This document shows, piece by piece, positions 1 through 8,599 of a stretch of 64,000 nucleotides of DNA. The stretch comes from Microbacterium sp. SD291. GTDB taxonomy: Bacteria > Actinomycetota > Actinomycetes > Actinomycetales > Microbacteriaceae. Location: NCBI RefSeq assembly GCF_017355365.1, contig NZ_JADIJR010000017.1, forward strand, positions 1-64,000. Reading direction: 5' to 3'. The position numbers were made by a program, and so were the translations under genes. The notes under the pieces were generated by a model. It was not told the DNA's origin. It did not search any database and saw only the letters and a program-made list of their open reading frames with translations. The first letter of the stretch is position 1. Every line of letters starts with the position of its first letter.

Positions 1-1349
1 AACGCGCAGAGGTTCTCGTCGCAGGTCGCGCCACCGGTGGAGGCTGCCTGGTTGTGGTCGGCGTCGCATTTGCGTGCGGGGATGCGGCATCCGGGGAAGC
101 GGCAGCGTTGGTCGCGGACTCGGAGGTGGCGTCGGAGGTGTGCGGAGGGCCGGTAGCGGTCGACGGCGAGCAGGGCCCCGGTGATCGGGTGGGTGAGGAC
201 CCTGTCCCACCCGGTCGCACGACCGGCGAGGAACCGGGCGGTCGCGGTGTCGATGGGCGTCACACCGTCCAGCAGCGCCGGCGGAAACGATGGCCGGCCG
301 TCACCCGGTACAGATGACGCGGCGTCAGCGGCGCCGGTATCCGCGGGGCCGTCGGGAGCGGCATCCGCTTCGTCAACATCGTCGGCATACGCGGCGCTTG
401 TGTCGTCGTCGGTGTCGCCGTCCCACAGCCGATCCTCGGCATCCGCGCCGGTATCGGCGTTCTCTGTCTCTGTGTCCGTGTCGGGCTCGGGGGTCAGGTC
501 CTCGCCCATCAGTGTGAGTACGGGGACGGTGACCTCGATGTTCGCGCGGATCTCTGCGAGGAGCCCGTCGACGGTGTCGTGTCCGGTCGGCGCGCCGGTG
601 AGGACGAGATCGACGAGCAGATCCGCGCGGATCTCATCGATCGTGCGCGTGTCAGCCTCGAACGGCACCCCTGCGGTCTTCGCCTCTTTCACGGCCCGGG
701 CGTTGTCCTGACGGACGCGGTGCGCCATCTGGGAGAGCCGGTCCATCATGCCGTGCACGAGCGCGGCCGGCGCGTGCACGTGGAACCCACCCATGCCGTC
801 TTCGCCCTCGGTGGTCCAGGTGCGACGCAGCCGGCGGGCGTCCCGGTGCCGGTCATCGATGCTGCGCTCCCGGAACCGTTCCGCGATCCGCCGCGCCAAC
901 GGCCGCAGCCGGTTCGGGGACTCGGTCTCCGCCAGCGGCAGCACCGCCACCGCGTACGCGGCGCGCTCGTCATCGCCCTGCAGGTGGCCTGCGGCCTCGA
1001 CGATCACCGCCGCATGCCCCGCGCTGATCCGCCCCGCACCCTGCGCCTCCCACACGGCCGGGAACCCGTCGACCAGCCACGATGCCTGCGACATCCGCCG
1101 CTGCACCGTCCGGTCACTGACCCGCTGCACCGCCCCGATCTCGGCCGCCACGACCCGCAAGGTCATGTCCGCGCCGTCCGGATGATCACCCTGCTTCGCG
1201 ATGTCGACCGCCAGCCGCCCCGCCATCGCGAGCAGCCCGTCCCGCGCCGCCATCATCGACGCCAGCGTCGACTCCGCCGCAGCGAGCGACTCGACCAGAT
1301 CGGTGAGCATCACCATCTGGGAATCCGTCGCGTCGACCAGAGCTTCCAT
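1..1349 (-). CDS. DUF222 / HNH endonuclease-signature protein (13E12-type), C-terminus cut by window edge
   Basis: An open frame runs from ATG 1349 to the left edge (449 codons) without a stop. The N-terminal 280 or so residues match the DUF222 layout of 13E12-repeat proteins. A strongly acidic Asp/Thr/Ala-rich linker follows (about residues 281-350). Near the edge comes the start of an HNH nuclease fold: RCRFPGC, then KCDADHNQ with D431-H432-N433, then GG and a further Cys. The missing part should hold the final CxxHH of the fold. Members are multicopy in actinobacteria; function is not established, but a nuclease role is suggested by the HNH motif. A LexA-like box lies 30-45 nt upstream. 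Divergent from the hydrolase gene. The start is uncertain because GGAGG lies about 20 nt from the ATG. Confidence 0.85.
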   Translation of the reverse strand, partial: MEALVDATDSQMVMLTDLVESLAAAESTLASMMAARDGLLAMAGRLAVDIAKQGDHPDGADMTLRVVAAEIGAVQRVSDRTVQRRMSQASWLVDGFPAVWEAQGAGRISAGHAAVIVEAAGHLQGDDERAAYAVAVLPLAETESPNRLRPLARRIAERFRERSIDDRHRDARRLRRTWTTEGEDGMGGFHVHAPAALVHGMMDRLSQMAHRVRQDNARAVKEAKTAGVPFEADTRTIDEIRADLLVDLVLTGAPTGHDTVDGLLAEIRANIEVTVPVLTLMGEDLTPEPDTDTETENADTGADAEDRLWDGDTDDDTSAAYADDVDEADAAPDGPADTGAADAASSVPGDGRPSFPPALLDGVTPIDTATARFLAGRATGWDRVLTHPITGALLAVDRYRPSAHLRRHLRVRDQRCRFPGCRIPARKCDADHNQAASTGGATCDENLCA

Positions 1350-1378
1350 GAAACCAGTGAACCACCCACCTCCGACAT

Positions 1379-1394
1379 TCGAACCTCTGTTCGC
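1379..1394. promoter_or_regulatory. Candidate LexA/SOS box
   Basis: TCGAAC-CTCT-GTTCGC matches the actinobacterial LexA consensus TCGAAC-N4-GTTCGA at 11 of 12 fixed positions. It lies between the divergent DUF222/HNH gene and the hydrolase gene, just upstream of the DUF222 start. SOS boxes in front of 13E12-family genes are known in Mycobacterium tuberculosis, which supports the assignment. Confidence 0.6.
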
Positions 1395-1449
1395 CTCGAA
1401 ACGGGGGTGCAGGGTCACAGAACGATAACGAACGTGATTGACTGTCCCG

Positions 1450-2178
1450 ATGCTGCTGAACGTCATCGAGCGCGAGCCCGAGGGGCCCGACCGCGGCCGG
1501 ACCGCAGTACTCCTGCATGGTCTGATGGGCTCCGCCGAGAGCTGGTGGCGGGTCGCTCCTCTCCTCGCCGACCGCGGCTTCCGGGTGCTGGCCCTCGACC
1601 TTCCCGGTCACGGCCTTTCCCCGCGCGACCCGCACCTCACGATCGACAGCGCCGCGGCATCCGTCGTCGAGACCGTCCGGAGCAGAGCGTCCGAAGGACC
1701 GATCGCGGCCATCGGACATTCCTACGGCGCTTCGGTGCTGGCCGCCGCCGCACACGAACTGCAGCCTGAGCTGGCGGTCTACGTCGACGCAGGGCTCGCC
1801 CTGAGCGGCGGGCAGGACCGCGAGACGCTCATCGCCCGCTACGAGCGCGACCGACGAGCGCGCACCCGTGGCCACTTGCGGAAGACACGCCCCTACTACT
1901 CGGAGACGGACGCCACGGTCGAGGCCCGCGCCGCCGAGCGCTTCGACCCCGCCACCTCTGCCTCCATCTCCTGCGGCCCCGACCACTCGTGGCGGCCGGC
2001 GCCGGGCTCGATCGTCGTCCGCGCCGATCCGAGCGTCTGGGTCACGGACGACGCCGCGCGCGGGTTCGAGGAGAGCGGCGCCGTCATCCGCAGCATCCCA
2101 GGCGCCGCGCACACAGTCTGGTACAGCCATTTCGCGGAGTTCACGGCATCCGTCCCCGAGATGTTCGCCGCCCGGTGA
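1450..2178 (+). CDS. Alpha/beta-fold hydrolase
   Basis: A 242-aa single-domain alpha/beta hydrolase. Seen: oxyanion-hole LLHGLMG (res. 21-27), DLPGHG, nucleophile elbow GHSYGAS with Ser91, and a late catalytic His221 in GAAHTVW; the acid is probably Asp in the VVRADPS strand. No signal peptide or membrane segment, so cytosolic. Substrate cannot be told from sequence; esterase or lactonase-like activity is typical for the family. I used ATG 1450; an in-frame TTG at 1438 would add MTVP and has a TAACGA hexamer 6 nt upstream, so a leaderless TTG start is possible. It stands alone, 36 nt before the ABC-F gene on the same strand. Confidence 0.85.
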   Translation: MLLNVIEREPEGPDRGRTAVLLHGLMGSAESWWRVAPLLADRGFRVLALDLPGHGLSPRDPHLTIDSAAASVVETVRSRASEGPIAAIGHSYGASVLAAAAHELQPELAVYVDAGLALSGGQDRETLIARYERDRRARTRGHLRKTRPYYSETDATVEARAAERFDPATSASISCGPDHSWRPAPGSIVVRADPSVWVTDDAARGFEESGAVIRSIPGAAHTVWYSHFAEFTASVPEMFAAR

Positions 2179-2214
2179 TCGCCGCGTCCCCGCGCAACTA
2201 CCCTTGACAGTGAC

Positions 2215-4041
2215 ATGGCACATCTTCTCGGGGCAGAAGCCCTCCACCTCGAATACCCGACCAGGGTCGTCTTCGACTCCGTGACCCTCGGCATCGACGA
2301 GGGGGACCGGATCGGGATCGTCGGTCGCAACGGCGACGGCAAGTCCAGCCTCATGGGGATGCTGGCGGGTCTCAAGGAGCCGAACTCGGGCCGGGTGACG
2401 GTACGCGGCGGCACCACGATCGGCGTGCTGGCCCAGGCCGACACCCTCCCCGACGACCTGACCATCGGCGCGGCCGTGGTCGGCGACACCCCCGAGCACG
2501 AGTGGGCGGGTGACTCGCGGGTCCGCGACGTCATCGAGGGCCTCCTGCGGGACCTGCCGTGGGATGCCGAGATCGGCTCGCTCAGCGGCGGTCAGCGGCG
2601 CCGCGTGTCGCTCGCGAAGCTGCTCGCCGGCGACTGGGACGTGATCGCGCTCGACGAGCCGACCAACCACCTCGACGTCGAGGCCATCACCTGGCTCGCC
2701 GGGCACCTGAAGAGGCGCTGGTCGGCGAACTCCGGCGCGCTCATGGTCGTCACACACGACCGGTGGTTCCTCGATGAGATCTGCACCGAGACCTGGGAGG
2801 TGCACGACCGCATCGTCGAGCCCTTCGAGGGCGGATACGCGGCGTACATCCTGCAGCGCGTCGAGCGCGACCGGATGGCCGCGGCCACCGAGGCGAAGCG
2901 TCAGAACCTCGCCCGCAAGGAGCTCGCCTGGCTACGCCGAGGAGCTCCGGCCCGCACCAGCAAGCCGAAGTTCCGCATCGACGCGGCCAACGAGCTGATC
3001 GCCGACGTCCCCGAGATCCGCGACAAGGTGTCGCTGCAGTCGCTTGCCGTCTCGCGCCTCGGCAAGGATGTCGTCGACCTCCTCGACGTGAGCGTCTCCT
3101 TCCCTTCGACAGGCTCAGGGGGCCAGGAGAAGACCGTCCTCCGCGACGTCGAATGGCGGATCGCGCCGGGGGAGCGCACCGGCATCCTCGGCGTCAACGG
3201 CGCCGGCAAGTCCACGCTTCTCGGTCTGATCGCCGGAACCGTCGAGCCGACGACGGGGCGCGTCAAGCGCGGCAAGACCGTGCAGGTGCAGACGCTCACC
3301 CAGCGCCTCGACGAGCTCGACCAGCACTGGAAAGACCCGGTGCGCGTCGTCATCTCGGGACTGCGCACCTCCTACACGATGGGTGCCGGCTCCAAGGCGC
3401 AGGATCTCACCCCCGGACAGCTCCTCGAGCGGCTCGGCTTCGACTCGGCGCAGCTCTCCACTCTCGTGAAGGACCTCTCCGGCGGCCAGCAGCGCCGCCT
3501 TCAGCTCCTCCTCGTGCTCCTCGACCAGCCGAACGTGCTGATCCTCGACGAGCCGACCAACGACCTCGACACCGACATGCTCGCCGCGATCGAGGACCTC
3601 CTCGACTCGTGGTCGGGAACGCTCCTGGTCGTCAGCCACGACCGCTACTTCCTCGAGCGCGTCACCGATCAGCAGTACGCGATCCTCGCCGGCCCCGACG
3701 GAGCGGGTCACCTGCGCCACCTTCCCGGCGGAGTCGACGAGTACCTGCGGCTGCGCCAGTTGCAGGATGCCGCGCCCGCCGCGAAGTCCGCGCAGGCGCC
3801 CGGCGCGCCCAAGGGGCTCGAAGGCGCAGCCCTCCGCGCCGCGCAGAAGGAGGTCGCCTCTCTCGAGCGCCGCATCCAGAAGCTCACGGAGCAGGTGGAT
3901 GCCGCCAAGCACGCGCTCGCGGAGCACGATCAGGCGGACTACGCCGGCCTCGGCGACAAGATGAAGTCGATCAGCGAGAAGGCGGCGGAGATCGAGGAGC
4001 TCGAGCTCCGCTGGTTCGAGCTCACGGAGGCGCTCGGCTGA
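2215..4041 (+). CDS. ABC-F family ATPase
   Basis: A 608-aa soluble protein with two ABC domains and no membrane segment, the ABC-F layout (ribosome-associated translation or antibiotic-protection factors). Domain 1: Walker A GRNGDGKSS (res. 37-45), signature LSGGQ near 123, Walker B then DEPTNHLD. Linker, then domain 2: Walker A GVNGAGKST near 325, LSGGQQRR, DEPTNDLD. The C-terminal 80 residues form a predicted coiled coil (LERRIQKLTEQ), as in Uup-like members. Domain 1 has NGDGKSS where most have NGAGKST; the P-loop pattern is still met. The peptide PSTGSG (297-302) at the start of domain 2 is encoded by an 18-nt repeat found twice more in the window. Whether it acts in translation or resistance cannot be decided here. 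Confidence 0.9.
   Translation: MAHLLGAEALHLEYPTRVVFDSVTLGIDEGDRIGIVGRNGDGKSSLMGMLAGLKEPNSGRVTVRGGTTIGVLAQADTLPDDLTIGAAVVGDTPEHEWAGDSRVRDVIEGLLRDLPWDAEIGSLSGGQRRRVSLAKLLAGDWDVIALDEPTNHLDVEAITWLAGHLKRRWSANSGALMVVTHDRWFLDEICTETWEVHDRIVEPFEGGYAAYILQRVERDRMAAATEAKRQNLARKELAWLRRGAPARTSKPKFRIDAANELIADVPEIRDKVSLQSLAVSRLGKDVVDLLDVSVSFPSTGSGGQEKTVLRDVEWRIAPGERTGILGVNGAGKSTLLGLIAGTVEPTTGRVKRGKTVQVQTLTQRLDELDQHWKDPVRVVISGLRTSYTMGAGSKAQDLTPGQLLERLGFDSAQLSTLVKDLSGGQQRRLQLLLVLLDQPNVLILDEPTNDLDTDMLAAIEDLLDSWSGTLLVVSHDRYFLERVTDQQYAILAGPDGAGHLRHLPGGVDEYLRLRQLQDAAPAAKSAQAPGAPKGLEGAALRAAQKEVASLERRIQKLTEQVDAAKHALAEHDQADYAGLGDKMKSISEKAAEIEELELRWFELTEALG
3103..3120 (+). repeat. 18-nt in-frame repeat element, copy 1
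   Basis: CCTTCGACAGGCTCAGGG encodes PSTGSG in the ABC-F protein. Copies 2 and 3 are at 42511-42528 and 60303-60320, in the same orientation and reading phase. It resembles the short CCCTGAGCCTGTCGAAGGG-type repeat that I recall as common in Microbacteriaceae genomes. Confidence 0.6.
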
Positions 4042-4084
4042 CTCAGGAGGAATATCCTTCAGTCACCGCTGTTGAGAGGTGGAG

Positions 4085-5797
4085 ATGGAAGGCCTTGAAG
4101 TCACCGTCCTGCTCGGACTGACGATCCTCACCGGTGCGCTGCTCGCGCCCCGCATCCGGCTCGCGCTGCCGCTGGTCCTGGTGCTGTTCGGGCTGCTGCT
4201 CGGGTTCGTCCCGGCGCTGCGCGAGATCCAGCTCCCGCCCGAGACCGTGCTGCTCCTGTTCCTGCCCGTGATGCTGTTCTGGGAGAGCCTCACGACGTCT
4301 CTCCGTTCCATCCGCCGCGACTTCCGCTACATCCTCCCGATGAGCACTCTGCTGGTGGTGGCATCCGCGTTCTCCGTCGCCGGGGTCGGCGTCCTGCTCG
4401 GGATGCCGTGGGAGATCGCCCTGATCCTCGGGGCTGCCGTCGCGCCGCCGGACGCCACCGCCGTCGCGGCGCTCGGGCGCCTGCTGCCGCAGCGCATGTT
4501 CATGAAGCTGAAGGCCGAGAGCCTCACCAATGACGGCACCGCGCTCGTGCTCTACGCGATCGCGGTCTCGCTCGCCGTCGGCGATGACATCACGCCCCTC
4601 ACCGTCACGACGAGGGTCCTCATCTCCTATGTCGGCGGGATCGCGGCCGGCGCCGTCATCGCGGCGCTGGCCTACCTGCTGCTCCGCCGGACGTCCAGGA
4701 CGGTCGTGATCAACGTCGCCCTGCTGCTGGTGCCGTTCACGGCGTTCCTGCTCGCCGAGATCGTGCACGCCTCCGGAGTGCTCGCCGTGGTCGTCGCGGG
4801 CCTGGTGATCGCGTACGTGTCGCCGCGGATCACCACGGCGTCGTCGCGCCGCCAGGCTGAGGCGGCGTTCCCGTTCGGCGTCTTCCTCCTCAACGGCGCC
4901 CTGTTCGTGCTGATCGGGCTCGAGGTGCAGTTCGTCGTGCACGAGATCTCGGCGGCGGCGATCGGCCGCCTCGTCCTGATCACCCTGGCCGTCTGGGGCG
5001 CGCTCGTCATCGTCCGCTACCTGTTCCAGTGGCTGAGCGTGCCGTTCCAGCGTCAGCCGGGACCACGCCCGCCGCGAGGCCTCCGGGCCCGCGCCCGCGT
5101 CGTGTCCACGGTCGCCGGCATGCGCGGCGCCGTATCGCTCGCCATCGCCCTGTCGGTGCCTGCCACGATCGGCGGGGAGGGGCGCGAGGAGATCGTGTTC
5201 GTCACGGCCGGGGTCATCCTGCTGAGCCTGCTCGTCCAGGGCCCGGCGCTCCCCGCTGTCGCGCGCTGGGCGCGGCTTCCCATCGACTCCGCGGAGGTCG
5301 AGGAGTACGAGCTCGCGGAGCGCGCGATCTCGGGCGCAGCGCTCGCGGCGCTTGACGACCTGGCGCTGGAGCACGGCATCGGGCAGGAGGTGCTCGACCG
5401 TGTCCGCACCGAGGGGTATCAGATGCTCGAGTTCGCCAACGCGCGATCGCTCGCGAGGGAGCAGGCGCTGGTCGATGCCGAGGCGCGCGCGCTCGACGAG
5501 ATGCTCGACGAGCCGGATCCGTTCGAGGGCGTCCATGGTCAGGACGCAGCGGATGCCGCAGGCGGAGCGAGCCTGCAGATCATCGCCACCTCCACCGCGG
5601 TCGACCTCGCCCAGCGCTCGCCGCTGATCCGCCATGAGGAGCACACCAGGCTCAAGCTCGCACTCCTGGACCGCAAGCGCGAGGTGCTGCTCGGCCTTCG
5701 CAGATCCGGCACGGTCGATGACATCGTCGTCCGCCGGATCGCGGCGCGGCTCGACCTGGAGCAGGTGCGCCTGCAGGGCATCGAGGAGTTCGACTGA
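4085..5797 (+). CDS. CPA1-family Na+/H+ antiporter with cytosolic C-terminal domain
   Basis: A 570-aa membrane protein: about 11-12 hydrophobic segments over the first 385 residues, then about 185 charged, helical cytosolic residues. The core carries the CPA1 features APPDATAVAALGRLLP and ESLTNDGTALV, where the acidic ND/ES motifs bind cation. It should exchange Na+ or K+ for protons at the inner membrane for pH and salt balance. Start ATG 4085 was chosen over GTG 4079 because GAGAGG lies 5-8 nt ahead of it. It begins 43 nt after the ABC-F gene, so co-transcription is possible. Ion specificity is not evident. Confidence 0.9.
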   Translation: MEGLEVTVLLGLTILTGALLAPRIRLALPLVLVLFGLLLGFVPALREIQLPPETVLLLFLPVMLFWESLTTSLRSIRRDFRYILPMSTLLVVASAFSVAGVGVLLGMPWEIALILGAAVAPPDATAVAALGRLLPQRMFMKLKAESLTNDGTALVLYAIAVSLAVGDDITPLTVTTRVLISYVGGIAAGAVIAALAYLLLRRTSRTVVINVALLLVPFTAFLLAEIVHASGVLAVVVAGLVIAYVSPRITTASSRRQAEAAFPFGVFLLNGALFVLIGLEVQFVVHEISAAAIGRLVLITLAVWGALVIVRYLFQWLSVPFQRQPGPRPPRGLRARARVVSTVAGMRGAVSLAIALSVPATIGGEGREEIVFVTAGVILLSLLVQGPALPAVARWARLPIDSAEVEEYELAERAISGAALAALDDLALEHGIGQEVLDRVRTEGYQMLEFANARSLAREQALVDAEARALDEMLDEPDPFEGVHGQDAADAAGGASLQIIATSTAVDLAQRSPLIRHEEHTRLKLALLDRKREVLLGLRRSGTVDDIVVRRIAARLDLEQVRLQGIEEFD

Positions 5798-5888
5798 CAC
5801 GCGCTGTGACGCTCTGTGACACCCGATTCCACGGGTGCCGGAGGCCATGAATAACGTGGGAGAGTCCCCCAAGAGAGGAACCCTTCAC

Positions 5889-6797
5889 ATGTCCCGTCGC
5901 ACGACGTCCATCATCGCCGCCCTCGCGGCCGTCCCGCTCTTCGTGGCGCTCGCAGGCTGCGCCACGGCATCCTCCGACGCCGGCTCCGGCGACGGAGAAT
6001 CCGGCGGGGAGACGGTCAGGATCGGCATCGTCGGCAAGGGCGACGCGCAGTGGGCGCCCTTCGTCGAGGCCGCGGCCGAAGAGGGCATCACGGTGGAGCT
6101 CGTCGACTTCGGCTCCTACGAGCAGCCGAACCCGGCTCTCGCCGAGGGCGAGCTCGACCTGAACCAGTTCCAGCACATCGTGTACCTCGCGGACTACAAC
6201 GTGAACTCGGGCAAGGGACTGGTCCCGATCGGCTCCACCGCGATCTACCCGCTCGGCCTCTACTCGAAGAAGTTCGACGATGTGAAGGACATCCCGAAGG
6301 GCGAGACCGTCGCGGTCCCCGACGACGCGTCCAACCAGGCACGTGCGCTGCTGGTGCTGCAGTCCGCCGGGCTCATCGAACTCAAGAGCGGCGGCAGCAT
6401 CTTCTCCGACCTGGCCGACGTCGACACCGAGAAGTCCAAGGTCAAGGTCACCGCCCTCGAGGCGGCGCTCCTCGCGACATCGCTGCCCGATGTCGCCGCG
6501 GCGATCCTGAACAACGACTTCGTCGAGGACGCCGGTCTCACCTTCGACGACGCGATCGCGCAGGACGACCCGGAGGACCCGAACGCGCTGCCGTACGTGA
6601 ACATCTTCGCGGCACGCGCCGACGACGCCGACAACGAGACCTACCTGAAGCTGGTCGAGATCTTCCAGACCGACGCCGACGTGCAGGCGGGGCTCCTCGA
6701 GTCCTCCGGTGGCACGGCCGTCTCCCTGCAGACCCCGGCGGAGGACCTCGTGTCCGCGCTGAAGAAGGTCGAAGAGGACACCGAAGCCCAGAAGTGA
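5889..6797 (+). CDS. metQ: MetQ/NlpA-family substrate-binding lipoprotein of the methionine ABC importer
   Basis: 302 aa. N-terminal RR, hydrophobic stretch and lipobox LAGC with Cys24 give a lipoprotein anchored outside the membrane. The mature part is a NlpA/MetQ fold: VRIGIVGKGDAQW, DFGSYEQPN, ELDLNQFQH, and VAVPDDASNQARAL. It binds D/L-methionine for the MetNI transporter encoded next. Start ATG 5889 has GAGAGG 10-15 nt upstream. A strong terminator follows the stop, so metQ can be made in excess of metNI. I looked for a SAM riboswitch in the 91-nt leader and found none; a CACCCG-N6-CGGGTG hairpin at 5820-5837 is the only structure seen. Confidence 0.93.
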   Translation: MSRRTTSIIAALAAVPLFVALAGCATASSDAGSGDGESGGETVRIGIVGKGDAQWAPFVEAAAEEGITVELVDFGSYEQPNPALAEGELDLNQFQHIVYLADYNVNSGKGLVPIGSTAIYPLGLYSKKFDDVKDIPKGETVAVPDDASNQARALLVLQSAGLIELKSGGSIFSDLADVDTEKSKVKVTALEAALLATSLPDVAAAILNNDFVEDAGLTFDDAIAQDDPEDPNALPYVNIFAARADDADNETYLKLVEIFQTDADVQAGLLESSGGTAVSLQTPAEDLVSALKKVEEDTEAQK

Positions 6798-6810
6798 TCC
6801 TGGACTGAGA

Positions 6811-6848
6811 GAATCGGGTGGCGCCAGCGCCACCCGATTCTTCCTTTT
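6811..6848 (+). terminator. Intrinsic terminator between metQ and metN
   Basis: GAATCGGGTGGC pairs perfectly with GCCACCCGATTC (12 bp, or 14 bp with a 2-nt loop), followed by TTCCTTTT. It lies 14 nt after the metQ stop and 37 nt before metN, so it probably attenuates rather than ends the operon. Confidence 0.88.
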
Positions 6849-6884
6849 CGCACCCAGCGGACCAGCAGCAGACCGGAGCAGCAG

Positions 6885-7928
6885 ATGCCGATCGTGACAC
6901 TGACGAACGTGTCGAAGGCGTACCCGCCGAGCGCAGCGGATGCCGGTGACGTCGTCGCCGTCGATGATGTGACCCTCGCCATCGAGAAGGGCGACGTGTT
7001 CGGCATCATCGGCTATTCGGGTGCAGGAAAGTCGACCCTCGTGCGGCTGATCAACGCGCTCGAACCCGCGACCGGCGGCACGATCACGGTCGACGGCGTC
7101 GACATCACCGCACTCCGGGAGCGGGAGCTGCGCCGGGTCCGCGGCGGCATCGGCATGATCTTCCAGCAGTTCAACCTGTTCGCCTCGAAGAGCGTCAGGG
7201 CGAACATCGCCTATCCGCTGAAGCTGGCGGGGTGGTCCAAAGCGGACATCGACGCCAGGGTGGCTGAGCTGCTGAGCTTCGTCGGCCTCGCCGACAAGGC
7301 GAAGGCGTACCCAGAGCAGCTCTCCGGCGGCCAGAAGCAGCGCGTCGGCATCGCCCGTGCGCTCGCCACAGGCCCGGCCATCCTGCTCGCCGATGAGGCC
7401 ACCAGCGCCCTCGACCCGCAGACCACCCACGAGGTGCTCGACCTGCTCAAGCGAGTGAACGAGGAGCAGGGCGTCACGATCGTCGTGATCACGCACGAGA
7501 TGGACGTCATCCAGACCATCGCCACGAAGGTGGCCGTGATGGAGAACGGACGCGTGATCGAGCAGGGAGACGTGTTCGACGTGTTCTCCGCCCCGCAGAA
7601 TCCCGCATCCCAGCGGTTCGTGGGCACCGTGGTCAAGGGCATCCCCTCGCCCTCCGAGCTCGCGGTGCTGCGGGAGCGGCACAGGGGCCGTCTGGTCACC
7701 TTCTCGTTCCGCGACGGCGACTCCTCGCAGGCGCAGGTGTTCCTCGACCTCGCCACGGCCGGACTCGACTTCGAGCTCGTCTTCGGCGGGATCAACGACA
7801 TCCGCGGACGCGCGTTCGGTCACCTGACACTCGCGATCCGCGGTGAAGGCGTCGCGATCGACCGGACGCTGGCCGCCATCGCCGAGCGCGTCGAAGTCAC
7901 CGAGATCGCCGGAGAGGAGGTCCGCTGA
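6885..7928 (+). CDS. metN: Methionine ABC transporter ATP-binding protein
   Basis: 347 aa. ABC domain with Walker A GYSGAGKST (res. 43-51), Q-loop FQQFNLF, signature LSGGQKQR, Walker B ILLADEATSALD and switch His in VITHEMD. The C-terminal 90 or so residues (LVTFSFRDG onward) form the NIL/ACT-like domain that in MetN binds methionine for trans-inhibition, so import is probably feedback-inhibited. Good Shine-Dalgarno GGAG 6 nt before ATG 6885. The stop overlaps the metI start by one base (TGATG), showing translational coupling. Confidence 0.95.
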   Translation: MPIVTLTNVSKAYPPSAADAGDVVAVDDVTLAIEKGDVFGIIGYSGAGKSTLVRLINALEPATGGTITVDGVDITALRERELRRVRGGIGMIFQQFNLFASKSVRANIAYPLKLAGWSKADIDARVAELLSFVGLADKAKAYPEQLSGGQKQRVGIARALATGPAILLADEATSALDPQTTHEVLDLLKRVNEEQGVTIVVITHEMDVIQTIATKVAVMENGRVIEQGDVFDVFSAPQNPASQRFVGTVVKGIPSPSELAVLRERHRGRLVTFSFRDGDSSQAQVFLDLATAGLDFELVFGGINDIRGRAFGHLTLAIRGEGVAIDRTLAAIAERVEVTEIAGEEVR

Positions 7929-8590
7929 TGGATCGTCTGATGGAATTGTGGCCGGAGTTCTGGGTCGCCGCCCTCGAGACCCTCTACATGACCTCGATCG
8001 CGCTCGTGCTCGGCGGCGTGCTGGGGCTCGTCTGGGGCGTCGTCCTCTATGTCACCCGGGGCGGCGGCATCCTGCCGAACCGCCCGGTCAGCATCGCGAT
8101 GAACACCATCATCAACATCTTCCGGCCGATCCCGTTCGTGATCTTCATCGCCGCTGTCTCGCAGCCGCTCGCGCGCCTGATCATCGGAACCGGCATCGGC
8201 ACGAACGCCGGCGCGTTCGCGATCGGCCTCGCTGCGTCCTTCGCCATCGGCCGCATCGTCGAGCAGCACCTCGTCTCGGTGTCTCCCGGCGTGATCGAGG
8301 CGGCGCGCTCGATGGGCGCGGGCCCCTGGCGGATCCTGTTCACCGTCGCGATCCCCGAGGCGCTCGGGCCGCTCATCCTCGGCTACACGTTCATCATCGT
8401 CGCGCTGATCGACATGACCGCGATGGCGGGGCTGATCGGCGGCGGCGGACTCGGCGCGTTCGCCCAGATCTACGGCTTCCGCCAGTTCGAGCCGGTCGTG
8501 ATGTGGGCCGCGATCATCCTGATCGTCGTGTTCGTGCACCTCGTGCAGATGCTCGGAAACAGGCTGGCGCGCAAGGTCATGCGGCGCTGA
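7928..8590 (+). CDS. metI: Methionine ABC transporter permease
   Basis: 220 aa with five hydrophobic segments and the EAA loop (IEAARSMGAGPWRILFTVAIPEA) that docks on MetN. Length and pattern are those of MetI. It pairs with MetN and MetQ for methionine uptake. It overlaps metN by one base, and its stop is 9 nt from the end of the convergent pseudouridine synthase gene. Confidence 0.95.
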   Translation: MDRLMELWPEFWVAALETLYMTSIALVLGGVLGLVWGVVLYVTRGGGILPNRPVSIAMNTIINIFRPIPFVIFIAAVSQPLARLIIGTGIGTNAGAFAIGLAASFAIGRIVEQHLVSVSPGVIEAARSMGAGPWRILFTVAIPEALGPLILGYTFIIVALIDMTAMAGLIGGGGLGAFAQIYGFRQFEPVVMWAAIILIVVFVHLVQMLGNRLARKVMRR

Positions 8591-8599
8591 CCGGCCGGG

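Noticed and set aside
4043..5872. A 609-codon open frame antisense to the antiporter gene, and similar long antisense frames (for example 35456-38389, 38946-41096, 23369-26362)
   Set aside because: High GC makes antisense frames stay open; their translations are R/D/G/A-rich with no domain, while the sense frames encode complete known families.
5798..5888. SAM riboswitch or other RNA switch before metQ
   Set aside because: Only 91 nt, one short hairpin, and none of the conserved SAM-riboswitch cores I know could be found.
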